A DNA stretch of 64,000 bases, taken from positions 1-64,000 of the forward strand of contig CANMDE010000011.1 of NCBI GenBank assembly GCA_947496535.1, read 5' to 3'. Position numbers and translations under genes: made by a program. How positions within the stretch are numbered: position 1 is the first letter of the stretch; each line of letters starts with the position of its first letter. A model generated the notes under the pieces. It was given only the letters and a program-made list of their open reading frames with translations, did no database searches and had not been told where the DNA came from. The DNA is from an uncultured Paracoccaceae bacterium. Its GTDB lineage: Bacteria; Pseudomonadota; Alphaproteobacteria; Rhodobacterales; Rhodobacteraceae. This document shows positions 10,348-20,110 of this stretch, piece after piece.

Positions 10348-11291
10348 CTTTCTTTCACCTTGTTCAGGGCTTTGACATAGATCGACGCAAGGCCGAACAC
10401 GGTAACGAAAAGGATCACTGCATAGGCGGAGGAATAGCCCGTGCGCCATTTTTCAAACGCTTCACGCTTGAGATCAATTGAGGTCAATGTCGTCGTATTG
10501 CCGGGGCCGCCACCAGTCAGTTGAACCACGAGGTCGAACATCTTGAAGTTCTCGATCCCCCGAAACAAAACGGCCAGCATCACGAACGGAAGCGCCATCG
10601 GAATTGTGATCGTCCAGAATTGCCGCCACTTGCTCGCCCGGTCACATTCAGCGGCCTCATAGATGCTGTCAGGGATTGATCGCAGGCCCGCCAGACAGAT
10701 CAGCATCACAAATGGCGTCCACATCCAGGTGTCAGCGATCACGATGGCCCAGGGGGCCAGATGTACATCGCCAATCATGGAGAAACTTGCAGGATCGGCA
10801 CCAGTAAAAAAGGCAACGACGTAGTTAAACAAACCGATCTGCGGCTGATATAGAAACGTCCAGAAATTTCCTACAACAGCGGGGGACAGCATCATCGGAA
10901 AGACGATGATCGTCGTCCACATATCGTTGCCCTTGAACTTCTTGTTGATCAGATAGGCCAGCGTAAAGCCAATCAGAACCTGCAATAGAATGGTCCAGAT
11001 CAGAAAATGCGCTGTCGCCTGCATTGTATCCCAGATGTCGGGGTCCGACAGGATGCGTTGATAGTTGCGCAGCCCCACCCATTCGACATCGTTGTTGGGA
11101 CGGTTGACCCGGAAGTTGGTGAAACTCAGGCGGATGGTCCAGATCAGTGGAAAGATATTCACCGCCAAAAGCAGAAATATCGTGGGTGCTACAAAGATCC
11201 AGGCGATCGTGCGATCTGACAGGCCGCGTATGCGCCGGGCCACCCCGTCGGGCGTCGCCGCTGCCGCCTTGTCTATGGGTGAGTTTTTCAT
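10344..11291 (-). CDS. Carbohydrate ABC transporter permease (MalF-like)
   Basis: Hydrophobic; IYEAAECDRASKWRQFWTITIPMA EAA loop. Confidence 0.9.
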   Translation of the reverse strand: MKNSPIDKAAAATPDGVARRIRGLSDRTIAWIFVAPTIFLLLAVNIFPLIWTIRLSFTNFRVNRPNNDVEWVGLRNYQRILSDPDIWDTMQATAHFLIWTILLQVLIGFTLAYLINKKFKGNDMWTTIIVFPMMLSPAVVGNFWTFLYQPQIGLFNYVVAFFTGADPASFSMIGDVHLAPWAIVIADTWMWTPFVMLICLAGLRSIPDSIYEAAECDRASKWRQFWTITIPMALPFVMLAVLFRGIENFKMFDLVVQLTGGGPGNTTTLTSIDLKREAFEKWRTGYSSAYAVILFVTVFGLASIYVKALNKVKER

Positions 11292-11438
11292 GTCTTCATA
11301 TCCTTCACAGCAGAGGCTGGCCGCCATCCGCATTGGATCTTAACTGCTACCGGGTTGCGGATGTCCTCCAGCCGGTTTGAGACCCGACCGGAGAAACATT
11401 GTCAGACACCTGCAAAAGATGCCCGACGGGGAGATGCA

Positions 11439-12773
11439 TCAAAGCTTGCCTTCGTCTTCAAAGACTTCGGTCCAATCACGCACCAAGCCATCCAGCGCGT
11501 TTTGTGCCGTCCCATCGCCAGCAATGACGTAGTTGTGGACCCGGGACTGCATAGCCAGCAGAAGATCGGCATACGCAGGCTCTGCCCAGAAGTCTTTCAC
11601 GATGGCCATAGAGTCTAGGAACGTCTGAGCATAAGGTTGGCTGGTCGCAAAGCCGGGATCTTCAACCACGGCCTTTAGTGCGGAATAGCCGCCCAATTCC
11701 CACCATTGCGCCTGAACTTCCGGCTGCGCAAACCACTGGATGTATTCCAATGCCGCGTCCTGCTTATCCGAATAGGCCACAACAGAAATGCCCTGACCGC
11801 CAAGCTGCGCAAACTGACCCGCCGGGCCCGCTGGGTTCGGGAAATAGCCAGAACGACCGCCCCCAACATTCTCGTCCGCTTCAACACCTGGCCAGATGAA
11901 AGCAAAGTTCATCTGCATGGCGACCTGACCAGAACGGTAAGCATCAATATTCTCGCCCATGTACCAGTTGGACGAACCCGGCGGTGTGCCGACGTCATAA
12001 AGCGACTTGTAGAATTCCAGACCAGCGACAGCACCGTCCGAGTTCACAAAGCCTTCCAGATCATAAGGTTGCTCAGGGTTTTCGTACTGGAAGCCGTAGT
12101 TGTAGAGCGCGTTGGTCACACCCATGGTGATCCCTTCGGAACCCCGCTCTGTGTAAATGGCGGCACCGTAAACTGTTGTGCCGTCAATATCGCGACCCTG
12201 AAAGAATTCGGCAATATCGCGTAGCTCTTCCAGTGAAGCGGGCACACCCAAATCACGGCCGTAGGCTTCGCTGAATTCGGCCTGAAGCTCGGGCCGCTCG
12301 AACCAGTCTTTGCGATAGGTCCAGCCTACGACATCGCCAAAAGCGGGCAGGGCATAGTAATTCGGTGTGTTCTTGGGCCACTCAGCGTAACCGGTCACGG
12401 TAGCGGGGATGAAATCGTCCATGCTGATGCCGTTTGCATCAAAGAATTCATTCAGTTGCAGATAATGGCCGCTTTCCGCGCCGCCTCCGATCCATTGGCT
12501 GTCGCCGATCATGAGATCACACAGCTGCCCACCAGAGTTTAGCTCGTTCAGCATGCGGTCGGCAAAACTGGTCCACGGCACAAATTCAAAATTCATGCTG
12601 TGGCCGGATTGTTCTTCAAAGTCGCGGCTTAGTTCGACCAGCGCATTGGCTGGGTCCCAGGCCGCCCAGCATAGGGTCAGTTCCGTGGCATGGCTCTCGG
12701 CCAAAACGGCTGTGGACAGCCCAGTGGCGAGCATTGCGCCCGCCGCAGCTGTCATCATCAAATTGGATTTCAT
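11439..12773 (-). CDS. Carbohydrate ABC transporter extracellular substrate-binding protein
   Basis: Signal peptide, family 1 solute-binding protein pattern, operon position. Confidence 0.88.
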   Translation of the reverse strand: MKSNLMMTAAAGAMLATGLSTAVLAESHATELTLCWAAWDPANALVELSRDFEEQSGHSMNFEFVPWTSFADRMLNELNSGGQLCDLMIGDSQWIGGGAESGHYLQLNEFFDANGISMDDFIPATVTGYAEWPKNTPNYYALPAFGDVVGWTYRKDWFERPELQAEFSEAYGRDLGVPASLEELRDIAEFFQGRDIDGTTVYGAAIYTERGSEGITMGVTNALYNYGFQYENPEQPYDLEGFVNSDGAVAGLEFYKSLYDVGTPPGSSNWYMGENIDAYRSGQVAMQMNFAFIWPGVEADENVGGGRSGYFPNPAGPAGQFAQLGGQGISVVAYSDKQDAALEYIQWFAQPEVQAQWWELGGYSALKAVVEDPGFATSQPYAQTFLDSMAIVKDFWAEPAYADLLLAMQSRVHNYVIAGDGTAQNALDGLVRDWTEVFEDEGKL

Positions 12774-12848
12774 CGAATCTCTCCTCCCGAAGATTATTTT
12801 CTTAGCCGCAGCCCCCTCGCCGCGACATCATCGTTCGATACTTGTAAA

Positions 12849-12894
12849 TGAGACACGTGCCTCAAAACAAGTTATTTCTGAGACACGTGCATCA
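12849..12894. promoter_or_regulatory. Duplicated near-palindromic operator TGAGACACGTGC[C/A]TCA (12849-12864 and 12879-12894), candidate LacI-family binding sites
   Basis: Two copies 30 bp apart with CACGTG core, in the divergent LacI/ABC intergenic region. Confidence 0.75.
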
Positions 12895-12981
12895 TTTTTA
12901 GATATACATCTCATGAATCCACAACCAAGCTGTGCGGTTGCAGTTGCGCAAGGGATTGATAATAAGAAAGAAACGTAACAG

Positions 12982-14022
12982 ATGCCGACGCAAAAACAGA
13001 TGCCTCGACCGACAACAAAAGATCTTGCCAAGGCGGCTGGAGTCAGCCGCGCGACGGTCGATCGTGTTCTGAATGGGCGCGAAGGGGTCAAGCAAAAGAC
13101 CGTTGATCGCGTCAATTCGGCGATCAAAGAGCTGGGATTCGTTCGCAATCTTTCGGCGGCAAATCTGGCCCGGTCAAAAAGCTATCGCTTCGTGTTTGCG
13201 CTACCCAAATCGGGCGATCAGTTTCTGGAACAGATTGTGCGGCACATCAGCGAGGCAGAGACGATATTCTCGGTCGATCATATCTCGTGCGAAGTGCATC
13301 ATATCGACGAAAACGATCCGCATAGTATTTCGGCGTATCTGGCAACGCTAAATCCCGATAGCGTGACGGGTGTCGCGATCATGGCGCCCGAGACACCGCA
13401 AGTGCGCGATGCGATAAACCGACTGCAAGAACGCGGTGTGGCCGCTCTGCCCTTTATCTCAAATCAGACGATGATGGACGAAAACTGGGTCGGCATCGAC
13501 AACCGCGCGGCTGGTGCGACGGCGGCCACACTTCTGGGGCGCTTCATCCATGCACCATCTGGGGCCATCATGGTAGTGGCCGAAAGTATGCAGTCGCGCG
13601 ACAGCATGGAACGACGCCTGGGTTTTGATGATGTGATGAATATGCACTTCCCCCACCTGAGGGCGCTACCCTCGCTTGAAACATACGGTGTTTCCGAACG
13701 GGCCAAAGCCATCATTTCCACCACCTTGCAGAACAACTCTGATATTGTGGGCATCTATATCATGTCGTCCGAAGCACGGGGCCCCCTGACAATTTTGCAA
13801 GACGTCGCGCCTGACAGCTCGGTTGTAAAAATTGCCCATGAACGCACCCCATTCACAGAAGGTGCGCTGCGTTTCGGTAACTTGGACGCCGTGATTGCGC
13901 AAGATACAGGACACCTTGTACGAAGTGCGATCCGGCGGCTGAAGGGAATAGTTGACCAGCGCGAGACCTTGAAGTCGCAAGAGAAAATTCGCGTGGAGAT
14001 ACTGTTGAAGACGAACATTTAG
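12982..14022 (+). CDS. LacI-family transcriptional regulator
   Basis: N-terminal HTH TTKDLAKAAGVSRATVDRVLNGREGVKQKT; periplasmic-binding-like effector domain. Confidence 0.93.
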   Translation: MPTQKQMPRPTTKDLAKAAGVSRATVDRVLNGREGVKQKTVDRVNSAIKELGFVRNLSAANLARSKSYRFVFALPKSGDQFLEQIVRHISEAETIFSVDHISCEVHHIDENDPHSISAYLATLNPDSVTGVAIMAPETPQVRDAINRLQERGVAALPFISNQTMMDENWVGIDNRAAGATAATLLGRFIHAPSGAIMVVAESMQSRDSMERRLGFDDVMNMHFPHLRALPSLETYGVSERAKAIISTTLQNNSDIVGIYIMSSEARGPLTILQDVAPDSSVVKIAHERTPFTEGALRFGNLDAVIAQDTGHLVRSAIRRLKGIVDQRETLKSQEKIRVEILLKTNI

Positions 14023-14096
14023 GTAGTAATTCACTTTCGGCAGAACTGTTATATTAATTTCGTCACTTGGCCAAGTTAAGTCTTTTGAGGTCAGGC

Positions 14097-14168
14097 ATGC
14101 CGCGCAAATCCCCATTCAAACATCATCGTTTGCCTCGTGAAGTCATTCTATGCGCCGTGCGTGGTATC
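14097..14168 (+). pseudogene. Fragment resembling the N-terminus of an IS6-family transposase
   Basis: MPRKSPFKHHRLPREVILCAVRG resembles SPFKGHRFPxDVILxAVRWY of IS6-family transposases, then loses similarity. Confidence 0.5.
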
Positions 14169-14280
14169 CGTGCCATCTCCAAAACTAAACCAACTTTGGC
14201 ACAGCATCAGGGAGCCAAGCCTAACATGCTGGGTGACGCTCAATTAGGTTTTTCCACAGATTAAGAGACGGAGAGCATCA

Positions 14281-15081
14281 TTAGTAAAAAGCAATTTCAA
14301 CTGACCCGAACGCACCAAAATCGGCTAAAATCTTGCTGTCAGATGGACACTCGACTGGGCGAATGAAGCTGCCTGACAAGATGACTTGGCCGGGTTCAAT
14401 GCTCTGCCCGTATTGCGCCATACGGCGCGCCAGCCAGACCACGCTTTCGACCGGATCATTCAGCACACCTGCCCCAAGGCCTGTTTCTTCGACTTCGTCA
14501 TTGCGCGACGTGATTGCGCCCACCCACCGCAGGTCAAAGGCATCGGGTGCATGTTTTTGCGGCCCCAAGACAATACCCGCATTGGCGGCGTTATCGCTGA
14601 TTGTATCAAACACCTTACGCGTTTCGCCGGTTTCCGCATCCACACGCACGATCCGCGTATCGAGAATTTCAATTGAAGGCGCTACGTAGTCTGTCGCGGC
14701 CAGAACATCTGCGCGACTGACCTCGGACCCGCCGATGGCGGATTTCATGACAAAGGCGATTTCGGCTTCAATTCTGGGCTGGATAAAGCGCCCCTTTGGC
14801 ACCGTACTACCGTGATCAAAGGCCATATCATCGAACAGGATGCCACTGTCAGGGATGTCGATCTTAAGAGCATATTGCATCGCCTTTGACGTCAGCCCGA
14901 TTTTCCAACCGACCACGGACCTGCCTTGTTCAAGCTTGGCGCGGTAGATCGCATTCTGAATGGCATAAGCGTCATCCATGCCCATGTCTGGGAAGCGTTT
15001 TGTCAGCAAACCGATCTGAATGCCATTTTCCTCGGCAGCCAACAGGTCGGCGGCCGCCTGCGCGTGATCTAGCGGGATCAT
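14281..15081 (-). CDS. hpaH: 2-oxo-hept-4-ene-1,7-dioate hydratase
   Basis: VVGWKIGLTSKAMQ, IDIPDSGILFDDM, PRIEAEIAFVM; position in hpa operon. Confidence 0.9.
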   Translation of the reverse strand: MIPLDHAQAAADLLAAEENGIQIGLLTKRFPDMGMDDAYAIQNAIYRAKLEQGRSVVGWKIGLTSKAMQYALKIDIPDSGILFDDMAFDHGSTVPKGRFIQPRIEAEIAFVMKSAIGGSEVSRADVLAATDYVAPSIEILDTRIVRVDAETGETRKVFDTISDNAANAGIVLGPQKHAPDAFDLRWVGAITSRNDEVEETGLGAGVLNDPVESVVWLARRMAQYGQSIEPGQVILSGSFIRPVECPSDSKILADFGAFGSVEIAFY

Positions 15082-15932
15082 ACCACTTCATCCGCGATGG
15101 TGTTGCGCAATGTACCGATCGTGTTCACCTCAACCTCGACCACGTCCCCGGGTTTCAGGAATTGCGGTGGATCAAGCCGCGCGCCGGACCCTGTGGGCGT
15201 ACCGGTGACGATAATATCTCCGGGCTGCAGGGTCATGAAAGTCGATATATATTCAATTTCGCGCCGGATGGGATGCATCATCCGCGATAGCACATCATCC
15301 TGGCGAACCTCACCATTCACGCGGGTGATGATCCGTGCGTCGTCCAGTTGCGCGGCGTCGGTGAACGGCACCAACCAAGGGCCGATAGCAGCGGAATTAT
15401 CCCAGTTCTTGCCCTGCGTGACGTTGAACTTCGCATGACGGACCCAGTCGCGGATTGTGCCTTCGTTACAAATCGTCAGGGCGGCGATGTGGTCATAGGC
15501 GTCCGCCTGCGCGATGCGGCGTCCGCCTTTCCCGATGACAATGGCAACCTCGCCCTCGTAGTCCAACTGGTGGCTTTCAGGCGGGCGGATCAGAGGCCGT
15601 CCGTGACCAGTAAAGCCCGATGCAAAGCGTGGGAAAAGCGACATGAATTTCGGCTGTTCGGACCCGTCTTTGTATTCCGCGTTGCGATCGGGGAAATTGA
15701 CACCCACGCACAGGATGCGTCGCGCATTGGGCAGCACCATATCGAAGTCGAAATCGGTATGTGTGACGGTTTTGTCTTCAGCAGCCTTTGCCAGCTGCAC
15801 CAAACCGTCGGCCTGCACCGCATCCAACAGGGTAGGCCATTGCAGAAACGCATCATCCAAAGAGATCATACCCGCGTCGGTGACCGCCCCATAGTGTTGC
15901 GCACCTGCGCTTGTGTAAGTTGCGAATTTCAT
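15078..15932 (-). CDS. hpaG: Fumarylacetoacetate hydrolase family protein (HpaG-type decarboxylase/isomerase)
   Basis: LDYEGEVAIVIGKGGR, GDIIVTGTPTGSGA; hpa operon. Confidence 0.82.
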   Translation of the reverse strand: MKFATYTSAGAQHYGAVTDAGMISLDDAFLQWPTLLDAVQADGLVQLAKAAEDKTVTHTDFDFDMVLPNARRILCVGVNFPDRNAEYKDGSEQPKFMSLFPRFASGFTGHGRPLIRPPESHQLDYEGEVAIVIGKGGRRIAQADAYDHIAALTICNEGTIRDWVRHAKFNVTQGKNWDNSAAIGPWLVPFTDAAQLDDARIITRVNGEVRQDDVLSRMMHPIRREIEYISTFMTLQPGDIIVTGTPTGSGARLDPPQFLKPGDVVEVEVNTIGTLRNTIADEVV

Positions 15933-17326
15933 TTGATGGTCTCCCAAACCTCTTGAATGACGGTTTTGGCCATCATCACATCATGTTCTGTTGTATCGAA
16001 TTGACCGACCTGAAACCGGATTACCCGGCGACCCGCGTGGGCCCCTTGTGTCAGGTAAATCCGCCCGTCATCGTTTATCGCGTCCACCAGCCTTTGTTGC
16101 GTGTCATCATCGCCCGGGGCGCGGAATGAAAACAGGCTAAGGATCGGGTCTGTTGTGATCTCAAACCCTTCCATCGCGCGAATGTCTTCGCAAAGCGCCT
16201 CTGCCCACGCCACATGATTGCGGATCCTCCCGCGCAGATCATCCAGCCCGTAGGACCGCAGCAAAAACCAAATTTTGAGTGCGCGAAAACGCCGACCCAG
16301 CGGGATTGTCCATTCCGAATAATTTGTCACGGCTGCACCGCTGGTCTTCAGATATTCGGGTTCGATCTTGAGCGTATTTAGCTGCGCGGTCGCATCCCGT
16401 AAAAACTGCACCGAGCAATCAAACTGCGCACCCAGCCACTTATGGGGGTTAAACACGATGCTGTCGAACCCATCGACGCCCTGCCAAAACGCCTCCCGAA
16501 ATTCTGGGCAGATCATGGCCGACCCGGCCCAAGCAGCATCTAAGTGCGTGTAAAGATCGTGCGACTTGGCGATTTTTAGCACCGCCGCTAGGTCGTCGCT
16601 GGCCCCAACACCCGTGCCGCCCGTGATCGCGATGATGCCTGCAGGCGTATGTCCTGCGGCAATGTCCGCCCGTATGGCCGCATCCAAAGCGTCAGTGTCC
16701 ATTCCAAACAAGGGGCCTTGGGTGGGGACTTTTACAAGGTTCGCCTGCCCGATGCCCGCCACCCATGTGGCGCGGTCAATGGACGAATGCACCTCGGTCG
16801 AACAATAGACGCGCAGATGCCCTTTGTCCGACAAACCATCGCGGTTGCCGGTGAATCCTGTGGCGCGTTCCCGCATCGTCAATACAGCCGATAGCGTCGC
16901 CGATGATGCGCTGTCCTGAATGACCCCGGTAAATCCGTCCGCAAGGTCCAAAGCCTGTCGCAACCAATCAACCATCACCGCCTCGACCTCCGTTGCAGCG
17001 GGCGAAGTTTGCCACAACATGCATTGAGCGGCGATTGTGTTGACCAATTGTTCAGCCAGGATCGATGGAGGCGCCGCATTGGCGGGGAAATAGGCAAAGA
17101 AGCGCGGGTGCTGCCAATGGGTCATGCCGGGCATGATGATGTCGTCCATATCGCGCAGGATCGCGGCCATATCCTCGCCTGCCTCTGGCGGGGTCGCGGG
17201 CAAGGCCGCTGCGATTTGCCCCGGAACGCTCTGTGCACGCACCGGGCGGTCGAGCAGCGTCTTGTGATAAGACGCCCCCCAATCGGCGATTTGCCTGCCC
17301 CAATGCGCAAATTCATCCCAGTTCAT
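15929..17326 (-). CDS. PLP-dependent group II decarboxylase (aromatic-L-amino-acid decarboxylase family)
   Basis: HLDAAWAGSAMICPEFR and FNPHKWLGAQFDCS PLP-lysine motif. Confidence 0.88.
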   Translation of the reverse strand: MNWDEFAHWGRQIADWGASYHKTLLDRPVRAQSVPGQIAAALPATPPEAGEDMAAILRDMDDIIMPGMTHWQHPRFFAYFPANAAPPSILAEQLVNTIAAQCMLWQTSPAATEVEAVMVDWLRQALDLADGFTGVIQDSASSATLSAVLTMRERATGFTGNRDGLSDKGHLRVYCSTEVHSSIDRATWVAGIGQANLVKVPTQGPLFGMDTDALDAAIRADIAAGHTPAGIIAITGGTGVGASDDLAAVLKIAKSHDLYTHLDAAWAGSAMICPEFREAFWQGVDGFDSIVFNPHKWLGAQFDCSVQFLRDATAQLNTLKIEPEYLKTSGAAVTNYSEWTIPLGRRFRALKIWFLLRSYGLDDLRGRIRNHVAWAEALCEDIRAMEGFEITTDPILSLFSFRAPGDDDTQQRLVDAINDDGRIYLTQGAHAGRRVIRFQVGQFDTTEHDVMMAKTVIQEVWETIK

Positions 17327-17329
17327 GAT

Positions 17330-17618
17330 CTATCCTTCGGGGCTAATGCCACCCATGCAGATGTATTTGGTTTCCATGAAATCATCCAAACCCTCCAGCG
17401 CGTTGTTTTGCCGTGCGCTTGGCCCATTCCCTTTGGGCCACTTGCACGGTGTTGATGGCTTCTTGCGTTTCGGACGCCCCAAGATTGGGCACATGGCCAA
17501 TCACAGCACCCGTTGCAGGGTTGGTGACGGCGATGCCCGATGCATCGGCATCAATCCACCGTCCGCCAACAAGCGCCGCTTCGCGCAAAAGGCGCGGGTT
17601 CTTAAGTTTCAATGTCAT
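17330..17618 (-). pseudogene. gabD: Internally deleted NAD(P)-dependent succinate-semialdehyde dehydrogenase (delta-gabD): N-terminal about 75 codons joined out of frame to C-terminal about 22 codons
   Basis: MTLKLKNPRLLREAALVGGRWIDADASGIAVTNPATGAVIGHVPNLGASETQEAI...WAKRTAKQR followed in another frame by ALEGLDDFMETKYICMGGISPEG, the characteristic GabD C-terminus. Confidence 0.87.
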
Positions 17619-18598
17619 GGAGCGATGATCGGGCTTGCCTTGATGTCCGAGTCTTTGGTGTCCACGCCTACAAATGTGGTGCCGTGCTTGAACCAGCTTT
17701 CGGGTGCCGCAGCGCCCCAAAGCGTCTGGCGTTGCGGGTCAGTCAGATCCCATTTGATCGGCTCAAGATCGGGATCAACGGTCTGGTAGTCCGAGCAGTA
17801 AATCTCAATCCGGTGACCATCAGGGTCAAGGATATAAAGGAAGAACGCGTTCGAAATACCGTGTCGGCCCGGGCCCCGTTCAATGTTGTCCACGTAGCCC
17901 GTGGTCGCCATCAGATCGAGGAGATCGATAATGTTCAAAGGCGTCGGCACCCAGAATGCCACATGGTGCATGCGCGGGCCGGTACCATTGGTGAACGCCA
18001 TATCGTGTACGCCGCCCTTGCGGTGCATCCACGCCGCCCAAAGCTTTTTGCTCTCTTCATCCTCTGTGTATTCCGTCACGCGGAAGCCAAAGTCAGAGTA
18101 GAACGCGACCGACGCGTCCACGTCGTGACTAAAGCAATTGAAGTGGTCAATCCGCAGCGGTTTGACCCCGCGATAGAGTGCGTATTTCTGATGGATCGGC
18201 GCGAGGCGATCCATTTTGTGATAAAATTCCAGCGGAATGCCCATGTTGTCAGACGTCAGCAGTGTCTTGCCCTGATAAGGGCGATCCACCCATTCCGTTG
18301 GGCGGCCCTTGTCTTTGAAATAGACCTCTGCGCGATCCAGATCGGCCTCATCAAAGGTTTTGAACCCCATGACCTCAACCGTGCCGGGCTGATCGGATTT
18401 TTGTAGGATCACACAGTGATGCCCGCGTTCTTCCATCGCGCGTAGATAAATATGGCTATCGGTTTCGTCTGTGATCTGCAGTCCCAAAATTTCGGTGTAG
18501 AATTTTTTGGACGCGGCAAGGTCTTTAACGTTCAAGCACACATGGCTCAGCCGGATCGTGTTAAAGTCGGGATAGAGGTTTGGTGCAGGTACGGGCAT
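17615..18598 (-). CDS. hpaD: Homoprotocatechuate (3,4-dihydroxyphenylacetate) 2,3-dioxygenase, vicinal oxygen chelate type
   Basis: LSHVCLNVKDLAASKKFY, HHVAFWVPTPLNIIDLLD, DPDGHRIEIYCSDYQT. Confidence 0.88.
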   Translation of the reverse strand: MPVPAPNLYPDFNTIRLSHVCLNVKDLAASKKFYTEILGLQITDETDSHIYLRAMEERGHHCVILQKSDQPGTVEVMGFKTFDEADLDRAEVYFKDKGRPTEWVDRPYQGKTLLTSDNMGIPLEFYHKMDRLAPIHQKYALYRGVKPLRIDHFNCFSHDVDASVAFYSDFGFRVTEYTEDEESKKLWAAWMHRKGGVHDMAFTNGTGPRMHHVAFWVPTPLNIIDLLDLMATTGYVDNIERGPGRHGISNAFFLYILDPDGHRIEIYCSDYQTVDPDLEPIKWDLTDPQRQTLWGAAAPESWFKHGTTFVGVDTKDSDIKASPIIAP

Positions 18599-20110
18599 TT
18601 ACAGCGCTCCCAATTTTGTAATTTTGTGCTGGCCTGTGGCAAAGCCGATGTGCTTTTGCTCCATGTAGAACTCAAAAGACCAATCGCCTCCATCACGCCC
18701 GATGCCGGATGCTTTTACGCCGCCGAAGGGTGTCGGCAGGTGCCGCACATTTTCGGAGTTGACCCAGATCATCCCCGCCTCAAGCTTATCCGTAAAACGC
18801 AAGGCGCGGGTCAGGTCGTTGGTCCAGACATAGCCGGTGAGGCCGTAGGCCGTGTCATTCGCCATCTCAAGCGCTTCGTCTTCAGTGCTGAACGGGATGG
18901 ATGTTAGCACAGGGCCGAAAATTTCCTCTTGCGCGATGCGCATTTGGTTTGTGGCTTGGGTGAATAGCGTCGGGCGCACGAAATATCCCGCGTCGCCTAC
19001 CGTCACACCACCTGCCGCAACCGTCGCGCCGTCTTCTTTGGCGATGTCGAAATAGCTGACGACCTTGTCAAAGTGCTCTTGGGTCACAAGCGGGCCGATT
19101 TCGGTGGCGGGGTCCAGCGGGTGGCCGACTTTGATATTGTTGACCCGCGCGATAAGCTTGGTCTCGAATTCTTCGCGGATCGTATCCTGAACCAAAAGGC
19201 GCGACGACGAGGTACAGCGTTCACCGTTGATCGAATAGATCATGAAAATTGCTGCATCGAGGGCGCGGTCCAGATCGGCATCATCAAAAACAATCACCGG
19301 GTTCTTTCCACCAAGTTCAAGGTGGTTACGTTTTAATGTATCTGCCCCCTGTTTCGTGATCAGGCTGCCTGTGCGGGATTCACCGACAAAGGCAATCGCT
19401 TTGATCTTGGGATGTTCGCAAAGTGCTTTGCCGGCACCTTCGCCAAAGCCGTTGACCGTGTTCAGTACACCGGGCGGCAAACCGGCCTCTTCGGTAATTT
19501 CGACTAACAAACGGGCCGTCAGCGGGGAGGCCTCGGCCGGTTTATGCACCACGGTGCAACCTGCGGCCAATGCTGGCGCGATCTTCCAAGTGGACAGCAT
19601 GAATGGCGTGTTCCACGGGGTAATTACACCGACAGGCCCGATGGGCACGCGCGTGGTTATGTTCATCAAAGTAGGTGACTTCAGGTGCTGGCCATCACGG
19701 GCCTGCACAACTTGGTCAGCAAAATAGCGAAAGTTTTCAGCCCCGCGCAAGGCGGCTTTGGACATGAACTTGAACGCTTGGCCTGTGTCCCAGCATTCGC
19801 ACAGCGCGATTTCTTCGGCGCGGGCTTCAATGCCTTCGGCAATGCGGATCAGGACCTTTTTGCGCTCACCTGCTGGCATATCGCGCCACGTGGCAAAGGC
19901 GTCATGCGCGGCATTGGCAGCCGCATCGATATCAGACGCGGTGCCGTGGGCCACATCGCAAATAACAGATTTGTCGACGGGAGAGGTCGTTTGAAACACG
20001 CCACCCGCGCCTGCCATATCTTGGCCCGCGATCCGGTTTTGAATGCCTGTTGCGCGAAAGCGGTCCAGATAGCCGGACAGCTTTGTGATGTTGTCGTCAA
20101 GAACGCTCAT
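18599..20110 (-). CDS. hpaE: 5-carboxymethyl-2-hydroxymuconate semialdehyde dehydrogenase
   Basis: ALDH motifs LELGGKNPVIVFDDADLD and NGERCTSSSRLLVQ; hpa operon. Confidence 0.88.
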   Translation of the reverse strand: MSVLDDNITKLSGYLDRFRATGIQNRIAGQDMAGAGGVFQTTSPVDKSVICDVAHGTASDIDAAANAAHDAFATWRDMPAGERKKVLIRIAEGIEARAEEIALCECWDTGQAFKFMSKAALRGAENFRYFADQVVQARDGQHLKSPTLMNITTRVPIGPVGVITPWNTPFMLSTWKIAPALAAGCTVVHKPAEASPLTARLLVEITEEAGLPPGVLNTVNGFGEGAGKALCEHPKIKAIAFVGESRTGSLITKQGADTLKRNHLELGGKNPVIVFDDADLDRALDAAIFMIYSINGERCTSSSRLLVQDTIREEFETKLIARVNNIKVGHPLDPATEIGPLVTQEHFDKVVSYFDIAKEDGATVAAGGVTVGDAGYFVRPTLFTQATNQMRIAQEEIFGPVLTSIPFSTEDEALEMANDTAYGLTGYVWTNDLTRALRFTDKLEAGMIWVNSENVRHLPTPFGGVKASGIGRDGGDWSFEFYMEQKHIGFATGQHKITKLGAL

